Positions 8,390-16,145 of a stretch of 32,895 nt of DNA are shown in pieces. Positions within the stretch are counted from its first letter, which is position 1. Every line of letters starts with the position of its first letter. Below the pieces are notes generated by a model, which had not been told where the DNA came from, did not search any database, and saw only the letters and a list, made by a program, of their open reading frames with translations. The translations under genes and the position numbers were made by a program. Source of the DNA: Verrucomicrobiia bacterium (GTDB lineage: Bacteria; Verrucomicrobiota; Verrucomicrobiia; Verrucomicrobiales; Akkermansiaceae); NCBI GenBank assembly GCA_030430455.1, contig JAUIJB010000044.1:1-32895 (forward strand), given 5' to 3'.

Positions 8390-8712
8390 GCTGGGCGCTC
8401 CGGACCGGCTGGAAAGCGCGGGTTGGGCGGTGAGCGGCTGGGGAGAGGTGGCGGAGCGCAGGGCATAAGACCTATGGGACCTATGGGACCGATATGGCGT
8501 GAGGCTGCGCCTCACCCTTGCACTTTGGACGGCTCCGAAAGGTGAGCTCCCGCCCCACCCATCTTCGCAGCGCCAGGGCTGACACTGCGGAGCGCAGGAG
8601 ATGCTTCCATAGGTCCTATAGGACCCATAGGACCTATTTCCTGTGCTCCGCCACGTCTCCCAAGCCGCTCGGTTGCCAGGGCGGCGCTTTCCAGCCGGTC
8701 CGCAGCGCCAGC
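8390..8712. mobile_element. 323-bp palindromic MITE-like repeat element, copy 1
   Basis: The element begins and ends with a perfect 18-bp inverted repeat, GGACCGGCTGGAAAGCGC at 8402-8419 and its complement at 8684-8701; looser similarity extends to 8390 and 8712. Inside, the two arms (about 8402-8500 and 8600-8701) are also inverted copies of each other, with 9-nt iterated units (gacctatgg at 8469-8486; ccataggtc, ctataggac, ccataggac at 8607-8633). The unpaired centre holds a small hairpin (8499-8515). The same 323 bp recur in reverse complement at 19174-19496. No reading frame of note. It fills the gap between the convergent trmB and comEC genes, ending 8 bp from the comEC stop. A non-autonomous transposable element is inferred; no clear target duplication was found. 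Confidence 0.78.
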
Positions 8713-8720
8713 ACGCCCGC

Positions 8721-10958
8721 TCAATCGGCCGCCCCCGGCGGAACCCGGCACTCCGAGCCATCGACGAAGCCCCGCAGCACCAGCTCACCCTCCTCATGGG
8801 TCATCGTCACCGCGCCGCACTCACCCTGGTGAAACACCCGGATGCCGCGGCGCTCGCAGTTGCGCCGCCAGCGCGGCGACAGGCGCTCGGAGGCCGGGAA
8901 GTCGTCGTGGGTCGCGATGATCACCCGCGGCTGCACCGCCGCCAGCAGGCCGTCATCGACCTCGCGGTCGTGGAGGTGCCTGCCGATCACGAGGACCTCC
9001 GCGCGGACATCGACGCCGGACTCGCGCAGCGACCGCCACAGCTGCCAGCCGCTGTCGGCGAGGAACAGGACCCGGCTGCCCTGCCAGTCGAGCCGGACCG
9101 GCATCACCCGGTCGTCGGCGAGGGCCGCGAGGTTGCGCGGCGGGGGTTCGTGGAGGACCTCCAAGGTGGCCCCGGGGGACAGCGGATAGGGACGGCCCAC
9201 CCGGCCGCGCCGCAGGCGGACCCCGCGGTCGTCGGCCGCCACCAGCAGGTCGCGGAAAACGGGGCTGCGCGCCTCGAGGACCGGAACCAGGCCACGGCGC
9301 AGCGGGAAGGCGTCGAGCGCCTCGACCAGGCCGCCGGCATGTCCGGTCTCCGGATGGGTCATCACGAAGGCCGCGGGGCGCAGCGCCATGCGCCGCAGCG
9401 AGGGACCCAGCACGCCCTCGAAGCTGCGCCGCGAGCCGCCATCGACGAGCGTCGTCGAGCCGCCGTCATGGAGCACCGCCGCGCCGTCGCTACCGAGGTC
9501 GTAGACGATCAGGAAATCCTCCGCCGGCCGGTCGCGCGGCACCGCCAGGTGCCCGCCGGGCAGCTGTGCCGCGCCCTCGGCCAGCGCCAGGGTGGTGCGG
9601 GCGAGGCCGCCGTTGAGGCGGTTGATCCGCTCGCCCACGGCGGGCAGCGGCGAGAGCACCGCGGCCAGGAAGGCGGAGCCGAGCATGAGGAAGACGGGCA
9701 CCGAAAGCAGTGCGCTGGCCGGGATGGAAACCGGCGTGAACAGCCCGAAGTAGAACGCGGTCAGCGGCGCCGAGCCGGCCCAGGCCGCGGTCGACACCGA
9801 GAGCACCCCGACGACCTTGCGGCGCAGGCCGAGCCAGGCCGACTGCCAGCCGCGGTAGAGCTGGCGCGGCAGGTACGGTTCGGCGCGGGAGATCCAGCCG
9901 AAGGGCCGGCTGCAGGGGCCGGCGAGCCAGCCGATCGCGAAAACCACCCCGAAGGACAGCTGGACCCCGGCATGAAACAGCCGGTGCGGCTCGCTCAGCA
10001 CCACCCACAGCAGCGCGAGCCCCAGCGCGTTGACCACGTCCGGGCGACGCTTCAGCCAGAATCCCGCGAGGACCACGGTCGCCATGGTCGCGGCCCGCAC
10101 GGCCGGCGGCTTCATGCCGGTGAGCCAGGCGTAGAAGAACATCAGCGCCACCAGCAGCGGGATCGAGCTGCGCCGTGGCACGCCGAGCGCCCCCAACAGC
10201 ATCCACCCGAGCAGGCCGACCATGCCGACGTGCAGGCCGCTGACGGCGAAGACGTGCAGGGTTCCGCTGCGCCGGAAGGGATCGATCAGGACGTCGTCGT
10301 TGGGGTGCTCGCCGAGCACCACCGCGCGGATCACGGCGACCTCGCGCGAGCGCGGGTCGAGCCCCCGGGTGACCGCCGTGCGGAACCACTCGCGAACTCG
10401 CTCGCCGGCGACCGCCGAGCCGCCCTCCTCGATGCTCACCCCACTGGCCCGGAACACCGCGAAGACGCCCTGGCGGAACAACCAGCGGCCGACATCGAAG
10501 GCGCCCGGGTTGCGGCGCTGGGGCAGCGCCTGGAAGCGCCCCCCACCGCTGACCCGGTCCCCCGGTGCGGGCGGCCTGCCGAAGCCGCGGAACCAGACCC
10601 GGCCACCGCCGTGCGAGGCATCCACGCGGACCAGCGCCGACCACCCGGCCGAGGCGCTGCGCACCCGGCCGACCACCCGGCCGCTGACCTCGCCGGGCCG
10701 CCCCTTGCCGACCGCAGCCGCCCGCTGGTGCTGCCCGGCGACGCCGCGGCCATGGCTCCAGCCGGCGACGAGCGCCACGCCGAGGGCGACCGCGAGCAGC
10801 TGCCAGCGGCGCTCGACCAGCAGGCCGGCCACGACACCGATGGCCAGCGGCAGGCCGGCGAGCCATGCCCCGTCGGCGACCAGCACCGCCGCCGCCCCGA
10901 GCAGGGCGACCCACAGAACCGGGTGGCGATCCACCCGCCGGCGGAGCCACCCTTTCAT
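8721..10958 (-). CDS. comEC: ComEC/Rec2-family DNA-uptake channel protein
   Basis: A 745-residue inner-membrane protein. It has an N-terminal set of membrane helices, a soluble DUF4131-like domain, the polytopic competence domain with the hallmark HVFAVSGLHVGMVGLLGW, and a C-terminal metallo-beta-lactamase-like domain beginning near LIVYDLGSDGAAVL and LVDGGS. In known systems ComEC carries single-stranded DNA across the inner membrane. The beta-lactamase metal motif is altered: MTHPETGHAGGL replaces the usual HxHADHIGG-type sequence, so the aspartate before the second histidine is missing, although LADSG is kept. The ATG at 10958 starts a basic MKGWLRRRVDRH leader. The TPR membrane protein gene ends 37 bp upstream and may share its transcript. 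Confidence 0.88.
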   Translation of the reverse strand: MKGWLRRRVDRHPVLWVALLGAAAVLVADGAWLAGLPLAIGVVAGLLVERRWQLLAVALGVALVAGWSHGRGVAGQHQRAAAVGKGRPGEVSGRVVGRVRSASAGWSALVRVDASHGGGRVWFRGFGRPPAPGDRVSGGGRFQALPQRRNPGAFDVGRWLFRQGVFAVFRASGVSIEEGGSAVAGERVREWFRTAVTRGLDPRSREVAVIRAVVLGEHPNDDVLIDPFRRSGTLHVFAVSGLHVGMVGLLGWMLLGALGVPRRSSIPLLVALMFFYAWLTGMKPPAVRAATMATVVLAGFWLKRRPDVVNALGLALLWVVLSEPHRLFHAGVQLSFGVVFAIGWLAGPCSRPFGWISRAEPYLPRQLYRGWQSAWLGLRRKVVGVLSVSTAAWAGSAPLTAFYFGLFTPVSIPASALLSVPVFLMLGSAFLAAVLSPLPAVGERINRLNGGLARTTLALAEGAAQLPGGHLAVPRDRPAEDFLIVYDLGSDGAAVLHDGGSTTLVDGGSRRSFEGVLGPSLRRMALRPAAFVMTHPETGHAGGLVEALDAFPLRRGLVPVLEARSPVFRDLLVAADDRGVRLRRGRVGRPYPLSPGATLEVLHEPPPRNLAALADDRVMPVRLDWQGSRVLFLADSGWQLWRSLRESGVDVRAEVLVIGRHLHDREVDDGLLAAVQPRVIIATHDDFPASERLSPRWRRNCERRGIRVFHQGECGAVTMTHEEGELVLRGFVDGSECRVPPGAAD

Positions 10959-10995
10959 GGCACGGGAGCCGAGCTGGACCGCTCAGGCGCAGGCT

Positions 10996-11688
10996 TCAGA
11001 CGATGCCCCACTCATGCAGCTTGTGGCGGGCATTCGCCGAGTGGCGGGTTTCCGGAAACTGGTCGACCACCTGCTGCATGATGGTGGCCGCGCTGTTGCG
11101 GTCGCCGAGGCTCTCGTCGTAGACCTCGGCCAACCGGAACATCAGGAAGGCGGCGTCGTTCGGCTGCCACTCCTGGCCCTCGATCGCCTCGCGCAGCGTC
11201 TGCACCGCAGCGGCCGGGTCACCCAGCTGCTCGCGCTGGATCTTGGCGATCTCGACCACCGGGATGCGGTTCATCGGGTCGGCCGCCTGGGCGTCGCGGA
11301 AGGCGGCGATGGCGCCCTCGAGGTCGCCCTGCGCCAGCTTGGCGCGCGCGTCGTGCATGACGTCCTCCTCGACCTCCTCACCGCTGTCGTAGACCGCGTG
11401 GGTGAACTTGTGGGCGATGATCGGCAGCAGATCGAGGACGAAGATGACCCCCACCAGTCCCGCGGTCAGGAAGGCGAACAGGATCCCCTGCAAGGTCCTG
11501 CCGCTCTTGATGTTCTCGATCTCGTCCCGCATCGACGGGATCATCTCCATCTCGTCCTGGTAGCCCTGCTCCTCGATCTCGGCGATCTTCTGCTGGATTT
11601 CCTCGATCTGACCGCGGTCGGCGGTGGCGAACTTGTACCAGCCGAAGGCCAGACCCAGCCCGAGGAGAAGATAGAACACCCATTTCAT
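10996..11688 (-). CDS. Tetratricopeptide-repeat membrane protein, unknown function
   Basis: A 230-residue protein with an N-terminal membrane segment (MKWVFYLLLGLGLAFGWY), a charged, probably coiled-coil stretch (about residues 25-62, rich in Glu/Gln/Ile), a second membrane segment (about 68-92) and a C-terminal helical-repeat region (about 105-225) that reads as TPR: ARAKLAQGDLEGAIAAFRDA, then AVQTLREAIEG, then AAFLMFRLAEVYDES and MQQVVDQFPET. This build suggests a membrane-anchored scaffold. It lies just upstream of comEC in the same direction. No specific partner can be named. Confidence 0.75.
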   Translation of the reverse strand: MKWVFYLLLGLGLAFGWYKFATADRGQIEEIQQKIAEIEEQGYQDEMEMIPSMRDEIENIKSGRTLQGILFAFLTAGLVGVIFVLDLLPIIAHKFTHAVYDSGEEVEEDVMHDARAKLAQGDLEGAIAAFRDAQAADPMNRIPVVEIAKIQREQLGDPAAAVQTLREAIEGQEWQPNDAAFLMFRLAEVYDESLGDRNSAATIMQQVVDQFPETRHSANARHKLHEWGIV

Positions 11689-11779
11689 GACCCGGCGAGT
11701 CTATCAACTCGACCGCACCTCCGGGGAAGGAAAAACCCTGCCACCTTCGCGAGTCCGGGCGGGACGGGCCCGCAGGCCC

Positions 11780-12142
11780 TCAGACCCGCTTGGCCGCGCG
11801 GCCCTCGTCGATGAGCTTCCAGAAGGTCTTCGACTCGGCCAGCTCCTCGTCCTCGGCCAGCGGGATCTTCGAGCGGAACAGGAAGTCCGAGAAGGTCCCC
11901 TTGTGAAGCACCCGGTGGACCACCACCTTGCTCTCGTCGACCTCGAAGTAGATCCGCCAGTCGTCGGCGCGGAAGCGGTAGAGCCGCTTGCCCTCCCGCT
12001 CGAGCTTGCCGAAGCGCTCGCCGTCGAGGTTCTCGAGGTCCTCCTCGGAAACCTTGAACTGGTCGAGCAGGTCGAGCTGCTCCAGCGTGTCCAGCTGGGA
12101 GATCTCGTTGGCGCTGATTTCGTTGAAGACGATCTGGAACAC
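11780..12142 (-). CDS. RelE/ParE-like small protein with N-terminal extension
   Basis: A 120-residue protein. The core RLYRFRADDWRIYFEV-DESKVVVHRVLHKG has the layout of RelE/ParE-type toxins (Arg-rich strand, DxR-Y-Val, then a V-H strand). The first half (MFQIVFNEISANEISQL, then LDLLDQFKVSEEDLENL) is an acidic helical extension that most short RelE toxins lack, and the C-terminus ends in basic RAAKRV. The frame is open to a TTG at 12184; the GTG at 12142 is chosen because it gives the MFQIVFNEIS start. No antitoxin gene is next to it, so a housekeeping or regulatory role is as likely as a toxin role. It follows the phospholipase-D-like gene by 63 bp and could be co-transcribed. Confidence 0.6.
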   Translation of the reverse strand: MFQIVFNEISANEISQLDTLEQLDLLDQFKVSEEDLENLDGERFGKLEREGKRLYRFRADDWRIYFEVDESKVVVHRVLHKGTFSDFLFRSKIPLAEDEELAESKTFWKLIDEGRAAKRV

Positions 12143-12205
12143 GACCCGGACGCTAGGTTGCGGCACGAAAGATCCAAGTGCCAACTTGCGGCAGCCCGCC
12201 CGGCT

Positions 12206-12730
12206 TCAGCCGTCGAGCGGATCCGGGCAGCGATCGCGCAGGCGGCAGCGGCCGCAGAACTCGCCGAGGAACAACTCGTCGGCCCAGGCCATCAGGCGCT
12301 CGACGTCGCCGCGCTCGTCGCTCAGGAAGCCGGCCTCGAAGTTGCGCCGGTCCGGGTGCTTCGCGCCCATCCCCGCTCCGGTCAGGTTGGGCGAACCCAC
12401 GAACGCGCGACGGCCGTCGACGATCACCGCCTTGGTGTGGACCCGCGGGCACAGCACGCGCTCGAACAGCTCGCTCTCGACCAGCACCGGGAAGCGGTCG
12501 AAGTCCTCGCGGAAGCGCGGGCCGGGTTCCTTGGCGTGGACCAGGCGCACCGCGATGCCGTCCTCGACCAGGCCGGCAAGCACGGCGAGGAAGGGCACCG
12601 AGCGGCGGCCGCGGACGACGTGGAGGTCCTTGAGGTCCGCGGTGATGATCCACACGAAGCGCTGCGCCGCGGGCACCAGTTCCTCGATCACCCGCTGGTG
12701 GATCTCCTCGTTGAGCAGCAACTCGCGCAC
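12206..12730 (-). CDS. Phospholipase D-like protein with a single HKD motif
   Basis: About 174 residues. The PLD-superfamily signature is at HTKAVIVDGRRAFVGSPNLT (His-x-Lys-x4-Asp, then GSxN), present once, as in small dimeric nucleases such as Nuc; the substrate could be DNA, RNA or phospholipid. The C-terminus carries a Cys group (CGRCRLRDRCPDP) that could bind metal. The frame is open upstream to 13081, but the upstream part runs through an 8-nt tandem repeat and shows no conserved sequence; I choose the GTG at 12730, giving VRELLLNEEIHQRVIEEL. No signal peptide is visible with this start. It is followed by the RelE-like gene. Confidence 0.72.
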   Translation of the reverse strand: MRELLLNEEIHQRVIEELVPAAQRFVWIITADLKDLHVVRGRRSVPFLAVLAGLVEDGIAVRLVHAKEPGPRFREDFDRFPVLVESELFERVLCPRVHTKAVIVDGRRAFVGSPNLTGAGMGAKHPDRRNFEAGFLSDERGDVERLMAWADELFLGEFCGRCRLRDRCPDPLDG

Positions 12731-13175
12731 GCCTCGAGTGAAATACCTGAGTGAAATTCTGAAACGCTGAAAAACTGAAATGCTGAAATGCGGGCACTCC
12801 GACTTCCGCCTCGACACCCCGGCGGCGAGGGCCCAGCCTCCCGGCGCGATGAGCTTCATCTCCAGCGGATCCCCTGCATGCGCCGCCCTCCTTCTAGGGC
12901 TGGCCACCCGCTGACCTTTTCCCTCTGCCCCAGCGCCACCCGCGTCCCGAGCGATGGCTTCCGCAGTCCGGCTTCCATCCGCGTTCCCGGCGCAACACCC
13001 CCGCTGCTCCATCTCGACGGATGGCAGATGATGGATGACGGATGCGCTGGACAGCAGCGACCCCCTTCCCAGGCACCTCATTGCTCTCGCGCCATCGACC
13101 AGCCGGACCGCTCCGGCACTGACCCCTTTTCACTTTCTCCATTTTCCTTTCCACTGCGGCGCAGCCGCCACCTCC
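12731..13175. other. 445-bp divergent intergenic region
   Basis: This gap separates the minus-strand PLD-like gene from plus-strand leuA. Its left part holds the 8-nt tandem repeat at 12751-12790. Near 13016-13046 there is a run of GATG/GACGGATG direct repeats. The last 40 bp before leuA are pyrimidine-rich. I found no leader peptide with a leucine run, no T-box-like stem with a terminator, and no confident promoter for either gene. No recognisable protein is encoded in any frame. Confidence 0.5.
12751..12790. repeat. 8-nt tandem repeat upstream of the PLD-like gene
   Basis: Five consecutive 8-nt units read gtgaaatt, ctgaaacg, ctgaaaaa, ctgaaatg, ctgaaatg on the plus strand; a related gtgaaata unit lies just before them. 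On the minus strand, where the gene begins 21 bp further on at 12730, the unit is catttcag. The unit length is not a multiple of three, which argues against coding. Slippage here would change promoter or leader spacing. Confidence 0.75.
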
Positions 13176-14867
13176 ATGAACCCATCCGCCATCACGAAAT
13201 ACCGGCCGTTTCCCGCGGTCGACCTGCCCGACCGCCAGTGGCCGGACCGGACCATCGACCGCGCCCCGATCTGGTGCTCGGTCGACCTGCGCGACGGCAA
13301 CCAGGCGCTGCCGCAGCCGATGTCGATCCAGGAGAAGCTCGAGTTCTTCGACCTGCTGTGCCGCATCGGCTTCAAGCAGATCGAGATCGGCTTCCCCTCC
13401 GCCGCCGACACCGAGTTCAACTTCTGCCGCCGCCTGATCGAGGACGACCTGATTCCCGACGACGTCACCATCCAGATCCTGGTGCAGACGCGCGAGCACC
13501 TGATCCGGCGCTCCTTCGAGGCCATCCGCGGCGCCCGGCGGGCGATCGTCCACATCTACAACTCGACCTCGCCGCTGCAGCGCCGGGTGACCTTCGGCGA
13601 CGCCACCCGCGAGGAGATCCGCGACATCGCGGTGGCCGGCGCCGAGCTGGTCCGGGAGCTCGTCCCGACCATCCCCGACACCGAGGTCGTGCTGCAGTAC
13701 TCGCCGGAGTCCTTTTCCGACACCGAGCTCGACTTCGCCCTGGAGTGCTGCAACGCGGTGATCGGGGTGTGGCAGCCGACGCCGGACAAGCGGATGATCA
13801 TCAACCTGCCGGACACCGTCCAGTGGACCACCCCGAACGTCCACGCCGACCAGATCGAGTGGATGTGCCGCCACCTCGACCGGCGCGAGTGCATCGACGT
13901 CTCGCTGCACACCCACAACGACCGCGGCACCGGCACGGCGGCCACCGAGCTCGGCCTGATGGCCGGCGCCGACCGCGTCGAGGGCACCCTCTTCGGCAAC
14001 GGCGAGCGCACCGGCAACCTCGACATCGTCAACGTCGCGCTGAACATGAACAGCCACGGCATCCCCACCGGCCTGGACTTCTCCGACCTGCCGTCGATCC
14101 GCGCCGTCTACGAGCGGGTCACCCGGATGAGCGTGGCCGAGCGCCAGCCCTATGCCGGCGAGCTGGTCTTCACCGCCTTCTCCGGGTCCCACCAGGACGC
14201 CATCAAGAAGGGCCTCGACCGGCGCCAGAAGGAGATCCGCGAGGCCGCCGGCGACGCGTCGCCGGCCTGGGGCGTGCCCTACCTGACCATCGACCCGCAG
14301 GACATCGGCCGCTCGTACGAGGCGATCATCCGCATCAACTCGCAGTCCGGCAAGGGCGGCGTCGCCTACGTGCTCGACCGCGAGCACGGCTTCGACCTGC
14401 CGAAGACGATGCACCCGCAGGTCGGCAAGCGCATCTACGACCTCGCCGACGCCCAGGGCCGCGAGCTCGACGCCGACGAGATCCGCGACGCCTTCCACCG
14501 CTTCTTCACCAACGTCGACAGGCCGCTCGGCGTGAGCGACTACGAGCTGGTCCACCACACCAGCGAGAAGGGCCGCGTCGATTGCACGGCGACCATCGTC
14601 ATCGACGGCGAGGAACGCCGGGTCGAGGGCCTCGGCAACGGGCCGATCAACGCCTTCGTCCACGCCCTCGAGAACGCCGGCCTGAAGGACGTCAAGGTGA
14701 CCGACTACCGCTCGCACGCCCTGCACGGCGGCTCGGGCTCGGACGCCGCCGCCTACGTCCAGCTCCAGCACGATGACGGCCGCATCCTGTGGGGTTGCGG
14801 CATCGACCCGTCGATCGAGATGGCCGGCCTCAAGGCGCTGGTCACCGCCTGGAACCTGCTGCGCTGA
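13176..14867 (+). CDS. leuA: 2-isopropylmalate synthase
   Basis: A 563-residue enzyme that condenses acetyl-CoA with 2-oxoisovalerate, the committed step of leucine synthesis. The N-terminal TIM barrel shows DLRDGNQAL (about residues 37-45) with the catalytic/metal-binding Arg-Asp, the metal ligands HTHNDRGTGTAATEL and the GNGERTGNLDIV segment. The C-terminal regulatory domain (from about residue 430) carries EGLGNGPINAFVHAL and DYRSHALHGGSGSDAAAYV, expected for leucine feedback. Its length fits the longer LeuA type found in actinobacteria and others. The ATG at 13176 (MNPSAITKYRPFP) is the natural start and has no Shine-Dalgarno motif. No other leu gene is adjacent. Confidence 0.95.
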   Translation: MNPSAITKYRPFPAVDLPDRQWPDRTIDRAPIWCSVDLRDGNQALPQPMSIQEKLEFFDLLCRIGFKQIEIGFPSAADTEFNFCRRLIEDDLIPDDVTIQILVQTREHLIRRSFEAIRGARRAIVHIYNSTSPLQRRVTFGDATREEIRDIAVAGAELVRELVPTIPDTEVVLQYSPESFSDTELDFALECCNAVIGVWQPTPDKRMIINLPDTVQWTTPNVHADQIEWMCRHLDRRECIDVSLHTHNDRGTGTAATELGLMAGADRVEGTLFGNGERTGNLDIVNVALNMNSHGIPTGLDFSDLPSIRAVYERVTRMSVAERQPYAGELVFTAFSGSHQDAIKKGLDRRQKEIREAAGDASPAWGVPYLTIDPQDIGRSYEAIIRINSQSGKGGVAYVLDREHGFDLPKTMHPQVGKRIYDLADAQGRELDADEIRDAFHRFFTNVDRPLGVSDYELVHHTSEKGRVDCTATIVIDGEERRVEGLGNGPINAFVHALENAGLKDVKVTDYRSHALHGGSGSDAAAYVQLQHDDGRILWGCGIDPSIEMAGLKALVTAWNLLR

Positions 14868-14968
14868 GGCAGCGGCGGGGACCGCGCGGCGGGGCGGTCG
14901 CGAAATGCCGGCTTGCGGGATTCGGTTTTCCGTTTCCATTGCCTTCCGAACCTCCACCCGACCCAGCC

Positions 14969-15574
14969 ATGACCGTCATCGAAGCCATCGAATCCCGCCG
15001 CGCGATCAAGCACTACGACCCGGATCACGAGATGCCGGAGGAGGACCTCGCCCGGCTGATCGAGCTCACCAAGCTCGCCCCGTCCTCGTTCAACATCCAG
15101 AACTACCGCCTGGTGGTCGTGCGCGACCCCGAACTGCGGAAGAAGCTCCGGTCGGTCGCCTGGGATCAGGCCCAGGTCACCGACGCCTCGGTCCTCTTCA
15201 TCCTCTGCGCCGACCTCGAGGCCCACCTGGCGGATCCGGCGAAATACTGGTCGCACGCTCCGCAGGAGGTCCAAGACATGCTGGGCCCGGCAATCAAGCC
15301 CTTCTACGAGGGCAAGGAGCAGCTGACCCGCGACGAGGGCATCCGCTCCTCGGCGCTGGCCGGGATGACCCTGATGCTGGCAGCCAAGGGGATGGGCTAT
15401 GACTCCTGCCCGATGGTCGGCTTCGACCCGGAGGAAGTGGCGAAGCTGATCCGGCTTCCCGACCACCACGCGCTCAGCTTCATGGTCGCGGTCGGCAAAC
15501 AGACCAAGCCGGCATGGCCCCGCGGCGAGCGACTGCCCGACTCCGAGGTGGTGATCCACGACCGCTTCGACTGA
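14969..15574 (+). CDS. Nitroreductase-family FMN oxidoreductase
   Basis: A 201-residue flavoprotein of the nitroreductase fold, using NAD(P)H to reduce nitro compounds, quinones or related acceptors. The N-terminal IESRRAIKHYDPDHEMPEEDL with the family Arg-Arg, LAPSSFNIQNYRLVVV (FMN/substrate loop), and GYDSCPMVGFDPEEV near residue 150 are all typical. Length is normal. The ATG at 14969 (MTVIEAIESRR) is the expected start; the longer frame upstream overlaps leuA and is not conserved. The gene follows leuA by 101 bp with no terminator seen, and converges with the membrane-protein gene ending 12 bp away. Confidence 0.9.
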   Translation: MTVIEAIESRRAIKHYDPDHEMPEEDLARLIELTKLAPSSFNIQNYRLVVVRDPELRKKLRSVAWDQAQVTDASVLFILCADLEAHLADPAKYWSHAPQEVQDMLGPAIKPFYEGKEQLTRDEGIRSSALAGMTLMLAAKGMGYDSCPMVGFDPEEVAKLIRLPDHHALSFMVAVGKQTKPAWPRGERLPDSEVVIHDRFD

Positions 15575-15586
15575 AGCCGGCTGCGC

Positions 15587-16006
15587 TCACTCGCGCCCGC
15601 CGCGGAAGCGCTGGCGGAGCGGCTCGTGGTCGTGGTCGTCGCGGCCCCGCTCCACCGGCAGGGCCACCAGCACGACGGCCAGCGCGATGCCGCCGCCGAT
15701 CCCGAGGAGCAGCGGCCAGCGGCGCTTGCGGGCGGCGACCTGCCAGAACCAGCGCCAATGGAGCGCGAGGTGGACCGCGATGAGGACGAGGAAGGCGTAG
15801 GAAAGCCAGGTGTGGAGGTCGCCCCACTGGTGGCGGTCCCAGCCGAGCACGCTCAGCCCGCGACCGCCGCGGGACCCCGGCGGCAGCCGCCAAGCGAGCA
15901 TCAGGCCGGTTCCGGCGAGGCCGCAGAGGTTGAGCCAGATCAGGGCGTTGGCGATGCGCGGCAAGCGGGACCGCCGCGAGGGCTTGGCCGGACCTTGCGC
16001 CGTCAT
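15587..16006 (-). CDS. Small membrane protein, DUF4405/cytochrome-b-like
   Basis: About 139 residues with three predicted membrane segments: LIWLNLCGLAGTGLMLAW, TWLSYAFLVLIAVHLALHW and PLLLGIGGGIALAVVLVAL. The order 'small N-terminal helix, GWDRHQWGDLHTWLSYAFL, VHLALHW' with several histidines resembles DUF4405 or cytochrome-b561-like membrane domains, where paired histidines bind haem; this is a tentative match. The C-terminus is charged (DDHDHEPLRQRF). The start is uncertain: ATGs at 16006, 16048, 16069 and 16075 are in frame; 16006 leaves room for a divergent promoter with the acyltransferase gene. Confidence 0.6.
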   Translation of the reverse strand: MTAQGPAKPSRRSRLPRIANALIWLNLCGLAGTGLMLAWRLPPGSRGGRGLSVLGWDRHQWGDLHTWLSYAFLVLIAVHLALHWRWFWQVAARKRRWPLLLGIGGGIALAVVLVALPVERGRDDHDHEPLRQRFRGGRE

Positions 16007-16145
16007 GATGGCCGAGGATGGCGGACCCGGCGGTGGCTGTCTTCGCATCCGGGCCCACAGGTCGCGCATTTTCATCCGCCCCGACCCAGCGGCGGACCGC
16101 GCGACCCCAGTCGCGCCCGGACACTCCCCGCCGCCGCGCGAAGCC

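Noticed and set aside
8390..8712. Intact insertion sequence
   Set aside because: No transposase frame exists in the element, so at most it is a non-autonomous derivative; target-site duplications were not evident.
8643..11081. 812-codon open frame on the plus strand
   Set aside because: Antisense to comEC; the composition (Arg, His, Gln, Ala) shows no domain and the frame begins inside the palindromic repeat.
11780..12142. A complete toxin-antitoxin module
   Set aside because: No small antitoxin-like gene flanks the RelE-like gene on either side, so the module claim is not supported.
12894..14957. 687-codon minus-strand open frame
   Set aside because: Antisense to leuA, with Val/Asp/His-rich mirror composition.
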